Assembly (NCBI RefSeq): GCF_018446385.1
Contig: NC_055990.1
Span: forward strand, 22,067,558-22,131,557
Direction: 5' to 3'
Length of the DNA: 64,000 nt
Source of the DNA: Zingiber officinale
Taxonomy: Eukaryota > Streptophyta > Magnoliopsida > Zingiberales > Zingiberaceae
The notes beneath the pieces are model-generated. The model was not told where the DNA came from and did not search any database. It worked only from the letters and a program-made list of their open reading frames with translations. The translations under genes were made by a program, and so were the position numbers. Of this stretch, positions 58,701-64,000 are shown piece after piece (positions within the stretch are counted from its first letter, which is position 1; every line of letters begins with the position of its first letter).

Positions 58701-61700
58701 ATAATATCAACAAGAAATTAAAGTCAAACTACAATGATAACCATGGTCTATCAATGTACAAGGTAAAGTTGAAAAATAATTTGCAACCTCATGACAATTT
58801 AAAATGAAAATATAATATCAGCAAAGAAGCTGTCTATGCATGTGCTTGCCAAATTAAGTCATGTAGATACCAAATTTATAACACTAAAATACAGACCCAA
58901 TACCTCATTATGTATAGCAAGTGCACCTGCATGTGTTCCATCTCCACCCAGTACGAAAAGCATATCAATCCTCCTAGCCTGAGTTGTCCAATAGAAACCA
59001 CAAATCAGTATCTGGTTCCTCTAATCCTGTAGAAAATACTCAATTAAGTCTAACCCATGAATTTGCAAGTCATCATACCTGAATGCTATCAACTATTTCG
59101 CTAGTGCTAGGCCCTCCTCGAGATACTCCTAGGAAGCTTCCACCAGCAAGGTTAATATTTTGAACCACTCTACGAGAGAGCTAAAAAAGAGGAAAGGGTA
59201 CTATAAATTTCAAAAAAAAACATATGTGCAGACATTCCTAGAGATAGCAGAAAGTATATAGGACTTCATGGTACCGGTACTTCAGATAATCTCTCATCCG
59301 AAAATCCTCGATAACCATGTGGTATTCCAACAATATTTTTCACCCCATATTTTTCTAGTGTAAGAACTATCTGCAAAAAAAAAAGGAACATTATCATGAC
59401 CAAATTTTGCCAATAAAGAGCACAAAAATTCATGCTGCAAGTAGTGATAAATTGGCTAAAAGTGAAAAATGAATACTAAATCCAGTAAATCTTAACGGAC
59501 TGTAATGTAGCCAAATCTTGACAATGTTGACATAGTGTATCTGGATCACTAAATGATTGCCCAAGGTCTCTACCTTGCAGTGAGTCATAGTAATCAGTTA
59601 AGAATATGATTATCTTAATTCTTAAGATCAAAATTTCTCTCAATTTTCCTTGTGATGAAAATAAAGCAGACTCGATTAAAATAGAAAATGGTCTAATTAA
59701 GATAAATTTCTTTCTATTCCCCTTTGATATTGCAGCAAATTGTCACAACTGACACTGAGGCAATCTGCACTGCTTGTCTGCACAAGTTGACACTGAAGCA
59801 AAATATACCAACCAACCAGACATGAGAAACTAAATGACCAAAATTTATGTTTGATTGATTTGAAACTAAATTAAATCAAAAGTTCTTGAGAATGTAGAAT
59901 TTATTGTGTCACACGAAATCCTGTGGAAAGATGCATAGCATAGCTCAACCCTGTATCGGAATAGAAAACTGAGAATGACACATTTTCTCTAATTGTCTTC
60001 ACTGAAGATGGATGACATAGTTCAACTCTCTGCTAAATTGGCAATTTGAGAACATGACATTTACTCAGTTCATATATTTACTCGCTCAAGCAACACAAAT
60101 GCAGCACAGCACATAAACATCACAGAATTGATTTTTTTTTCAGAAGAAAGAGAGGAAAAAACAAAGACTATTTTACTGGAAAACTGGATTTAACAGTACC
60201 AAGTTGCATTGGAATAGAACAGAAAATGCTGAGAGGAAGTAAAACAATTATTGTGCCTGGGGGTGTAAAGATAGGTCCTTATGCAGGATTTCTGAAGGTG
60301 GCACTGATGAAGTTCTCAATGGGTTGTTTGACACATTGTGGTAAAACATCCAATTGTCACACATGACTGATGTCGCACGGTGATGAAGCTCCAGGAGAGG
60401 AGCCTGACAATCCATTTGATGTTGTCAAAAACCTCGAGGCAGCAAAGAGTTAGAACAAGATCATCTTCAGAGTTGTCAATGTAAAGAACCAGATGTCAGA
60501 TGTAGGATGAATGGCATGCCAAAATGATGAATCAAAGACGAGAGGATAATTTTAAGGCACAGCAGAAGAATTGCACCAGGAAAACCCATGTCTCTGCTCG
60601 TAGATGCATGAGAGTTGCAGACCCTGACACTATAACAAGCGTTCATCCCAAGTGCACAAGTTTGCTAGAAGCAGAGACCTAATGTACCTATGCCACATGG
60701 AAAGAGAGTTGAAGGAAACAAAGAAGGATAGCTTTGGTGCCTCAGCACCAAGAATAGGTCTTGTCACTGTGGACCAGGAGACGATGGCAACATAGATCCA
60801 AAGTTTCCATAGATGAGCCGCACAACAAATGGTTCATGAAGGCTCACAAATCTGCAAAATCTAGCTTTGTCAGATTTGGAATCCTTCAAAGTGGGAGAGA
60901 GATTGACCTCGCTATGTGGAAACAAGTACACAACAAAGAAGCTAAGGTTGATAAGACCAAGAACGTCGAAATGAATGCTAGGAAGAAGGATGTGAAGTGA
61001 TGCTTCTTGGGGGAGCATTAATTTATTTGAAGCCAAAAGCATGTGGGAAGAGAAAAGATTTCTAGAGGGAAAGAAAAGGATTGAGAGATGAGTGGGACGC
61101 CAATTAGAAAACCAAAAGCCTAGAAAGGGGCGTCTAATACCATGTTAAGTTTGGAGGAAAGAAATATTATGCTGCTTCAATATGAGATAACTATTATTAA
61201 GATATACATACAATAATATGACTAATGAAAACCTTAGATCTAGAAGTACCAATGTGGAATTAGACCCAATACCACCTAATAATAGCAATATTAACTCCAT
61301 TACTCGTACCAATGTCCAATCAATATAATATATGGAATAATTCAGCCTCCATAAGAATTAAGCAACTGTAAACAATGTGTCACAGTAGGCAACTTGGCTC
61401 TCCTTCCCAACTTCCATCATCACTCTCCCTCTCACATGGATACACATATATACATCCATAGATCTATTATCCAAGGCCACCTCTTTTAGTTTAACTTTTT
61501 GAACATTTAGAAGTTAAAACAACACCTGAATTTTGTTCAAATAGGTTATATATCCCATAATCCAATCCAAGGAGCAAGGTCATCATGCAAAATTCATAAA
61601 GTTTTACAGAGACGAAGACAAAAGCTGACAAAGCTTTTCATGCTAAAGTCAAAATATATAACCTACAACCTTAGAGAATGCTTTAATTTTTCAGAGGTTT

Positions 61701-63856
61701 CTAATATTTGAAAGGTTGGCACTTTTTAACCTTCTATATCTATGCTGTTTTTGTTCATATTTTCAAAACACTACGTCAATTGATTTAGCAAATCCATAGC
61801 ACCTATGTATGACAAGTAGAATCCACGCATAAAAGGACTATGATGCAAAATCTATCTGCAACAACAATAGGAATTAACTAATGCACGAAAAATTGGCTAA
61901 CCTGTCTAATGACATCGTTGAGACCAGGACAAAGACCTCCACAAGTAACAATGGCAGCTTTTACCTCCCCGGGTTCATAGTATATATTCTTTCTTGGACC
62001 AGCTCGATGCACCCTATTAGGGCCACAATTAACCAATAAAAGGTGATACAGGACAGTTATCATTGATAAAAGTACATTCACGTATTTTAGACTACTTTAA
62101 ACATATATTACAAAAGAAATACCTCTATTCTGGAGATGAAATTTAAGAAAACAATATACAAAACATCATACACATAAACATAAAAGTTTGACCAATTATA
62201 CTGTAGATACAAGTTAGTTCATACTTTTGGACATCAATTCTTTATATATAGTCAGAAATGAACATTACTACACTTAAGTACATAAGGAAAGAAATGAAAT
62301 ATAAGCCAAAATTGATCAGACACGACACGAAGCAGCTGAGAGTAAGGAGATACAGCTGCGTAAGACTAAATACTTCAAATATACTTAGTCTCATGCCCCA
62401 AAAAGAACACAATCGAATTATGTGACTAATCATTTTATATAATGTTTTAGTTAAACATGCATAAATCATGCTACAAGCTGTGATGGAATCATGGAAAACA
62501 TCAATGATCAATTAAGAGCATGAACCAGCAAGATCATCCTTTTCCAAGCCACATGAAATATACTTACTGAAAGGAAAAAAGATTAATGATGCAATTGTTC
62601 TGAATTTACAAGAAACAGGAATACCATTGCTCTACCCAGCTACAATCAGGATCAATGCACTCTGCTCCAGCAGAAGTAGGCGAAGCAAACTTAATAACCT
62701 GGTAAGAATAATATAATGATTTGAAGCTCTATTAGACTTAACATTTATGGCATCCAGGGTCAATCTCTTAATGTTGGTGAGTATTGACCTTTTCCAGTTG
62801 GAAAAACTAAGAAGGATAAAAACACTAAGATCCATTAGGTATGGGGAGTGAACTATAAATAATACTGTAAAAGGAAAGTGTAATATTGACTTCACAATTA
62901 TTAAAATACAACGGTAACTAGTTAATGGCAATAAACACTTCCACAAATCAGTTAATTCATTCTTACTCCTGCCATGGGCATAAACCAGTGTAATATGACA
63001 TATCTTCAGTTTTAGAAACCAGTTTTCTCTTTTATCAATTTCCTTTAGAAATTGAACTGCAACTATCAACACTTCATAAAGTGGTATAATGCAACACATA
63101 TTTAGTTTTGGAGACCAATTTCGACTTCTCATCCATATTATTCATGAATTGATGTAAGAATAGGAATGTTTTCTGGAAGAGCAAAATATTCTCTTATCAT
63201 GAAAGAAAACTCTTCAGCATATTATCAGCATTTAGTATATGGAAGAAACTGTCTGAATATATGTTTTTATTGCAAGACCAAGTAATTCAATACTTGAGAG
63301 TTATAGCAAACTGTATCTGATATGGGGAACAACCAGCATAATATAACATATGTTCGGCTTTAGAAACCAGTTTTCTCTTTTTATCAATTTCCCTTAGAGA
63401 TTGAACCGCAACTATAAACACTTAATAAGTCAGTTAATCCACTCTCACTCCTTAAGCATAAATGTCATGGAGATAAAGTGGCCTAATGCAACACATATTC
63501 AGTTTAGGAGACTAGTTTCCACTTCTCATCCATATTATTCATGAATTGATCTGCAATGAATTAAGAATACAGCAGAATAAGAGTATTTCCTGGAAGAGAA
63601 AAAAATCTCTTATCATGAAAGTAAAGTCTTCAGCATACTATCAGCATTTAGTATATGGAAGAAACTGTCAGAATAGATGTTTTGAATGCAAGAACAAGTC
63701 ATTCACTAATTGAGAATTATAGAAAACTGTATTTGATAAGAAGAATAACCAAATGCTCCTGTCAAGAAGTACACCTTGAGTAGTGCTCTGTCATCATCAT
63801 TCACATAGCCATTCCATATGTCACTTGCTGCCCCATTGCCATCAACTAAAGGGATC
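55763..63856 (-). CDS. ATP-dependent 6-phosphofructokinase, PFK4/5-type (5' end beyond window)
   Basis: Phosphorylates fructose 6-phosphate to fructose 1,6-bisphosphate in glycolysis. Twelve exons on the minus strand: 63775-63856, 62625-62698, 61902-62013, 59275-59370, 59079-59180, 58904-58978, 58552-58692, 58295-58411, 58120-58224, 57678-57758, 56739-56867 and 55763-55930. All have GT..AG borders, frame is kept throughout, and the stop is at 55763-55765. Motifs in order: [29 protein letters not shown] (nucleotide loop), GGDGTHAGA (glycine as in ATP-using enzymes; PPi-dependent PFP has GGDDS), PKTIDNDI with the catalytic aspartate, [24 protein letters not shown] and [16 protein letters not shown]. 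About 427 residues are present; the N-terminal 100 or so, including any plastid transit peptide, are off the edge. Similarity to Arabidopsis PFK4/PFK5 suggests a plastid enzyme, but that is inference. No break seen. Confidence 0.93.
57322..57535. repeat. GC-rich (GT/GC)n microsatellite in a PFK intron
   Basis: About 210 bp of nearly strict purine-pyrimidine alternation (GTGTGC, GCGCGCG, CATGCATGCG) ending in about 18 nt of (GA)n, in an otherwise AT-rich intron between exons 56739-56867 and 57678-57758. The long open frames in it are artefacts. Confidence 0.95.
60100..61320 (-). mobile_element. Retroelement remnant in a PFK intron (tentative)
   Basis: The 2.5-kb intron between exons 61902-62013 and 59275-59370 contains foreign-looking sequence. 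On the minus strand, ACATGGTATTAGACGCC near 61130-61146 resembles a copia primer-binding site (TGGTATCAGAGCC) next to a short LTR-like piece. No coding region is recognisable. It is old and incomplete, and the ends are not defined. Confidence 0.35.
62983..63755. repeat. Tandem duplication inside a PFK intron
   Basis: Unit 1 (about 62983-63325) and unit 2 (about 63330-63755) share, in order, 'accagtgtaatatgacatat'-like, 'gaaaccagttttctctt', 'atgcaacacatatt', 'cttctcatccatattattca', 'tcttatcatgaaag' and 'atcagcatttagtatatgga'. Clearly diverged, so not recent. It lies between exons 63775-63856 and 62625-62698. Confidence 0.85.
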
Positions 63857-64000
63857 CTGTTCAAATCAAACAGCAATTTCTTTATAAAGATCTGGATATG
63901 GAAAAATATTTGCTATGAAGGAAAATCAATTAAACAACTATAAATGAATGAGTAATTTCCATAATAGACAAAAGCTTCTTGTGCATACAAACAGATCACC

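Noticed and set aside
60761-61000. 79-residue Lys-rich '+' strand frame in a PFK intron
   Set aside because: No family features, and it sits in probable retroelement debris.

Overview
This is a nuclear window from a flowering plant, most likely a monocot. The evidence is intron-containing plant gene families (AP2/ERF, alpha-expansin, plant-type phosphofructokinase, a CIP7-like gene), GC-rich coding starts in AT-rich surroundings, and dense nested LTR retrotransposons. One LTR family (the sirevirus-like copies) reminds me of ginger-order genomes, but that is recollection and not proof.

Layout. 1-1.2 kb: retrotransposon LTR debris. 1.6-2.4 kb: an intact intronless AP2/ERF transcription-factor gene with a G-box and TATA box. 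3.5-4.3 kb: a decayed Myb/SANT-like gene. 5.1-16.8 kb: an 11.7-kb Ty3/gypsy element of Tat type on the minus strand. It has TTAAT target duplications, an opposing '+' strand gene, and a 2.7-kb solo LTR of another family nested inside it. 16.8-17.0 kb: an orphan terminal exon. 18.7-21.0 kb: a tandem array of SINE-like units split by a solo LTR. 22.8-38.8 kb: a CIP7-like host gene with introns inflated by a Ty1/copia element (23.2-28.6 kb) and by a larger block of LTRs and minisatellite (30.6-35.6 kb).

From about 31.7 kb to 49.2 kb the sequence is a tandem segmental duplication. CIP7-like exons 5-6, one LTR block, a tRNA-Ala and tRNA-Pro genes occur twice, roughly 9 kb apart. Each copy of the CIP7-like gene has lost a different part: copy 1 lacks the long central coding region, copy 2 lacks the 3' exons and carries three in-frame stops. 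In copy 2 the tRNA-Pro has been amplified into a 154-bp tandem array.

49.4-50.8 kb: two candidate exons I cannot name. 53.6-54.5 kb: an intact three-exon alpha-expansin gene. 55.8-63.9 kb (minus strand): the last 12 exons of an ATP-dependent 6-phosphofructokinase of the PFK4/5 type; its 5' exons lie beyond the right edge. Convergent expansin and PFK genes are separated by about 1.2 kb.

The host genes do not form a pathway: regulation (AP2/ERF), light-signalling-related (CIP7-like), wall loosening (expansin) and glycolysis (PFK) are neighbours by position only. The most unusual structures are the reciprocally decayed CIP7-like duplication, the tRNA-Pro array, the antisense gene inside the gypsy element, a 41-bp direct repeat flanking an LTR block, and several tandem arrays.
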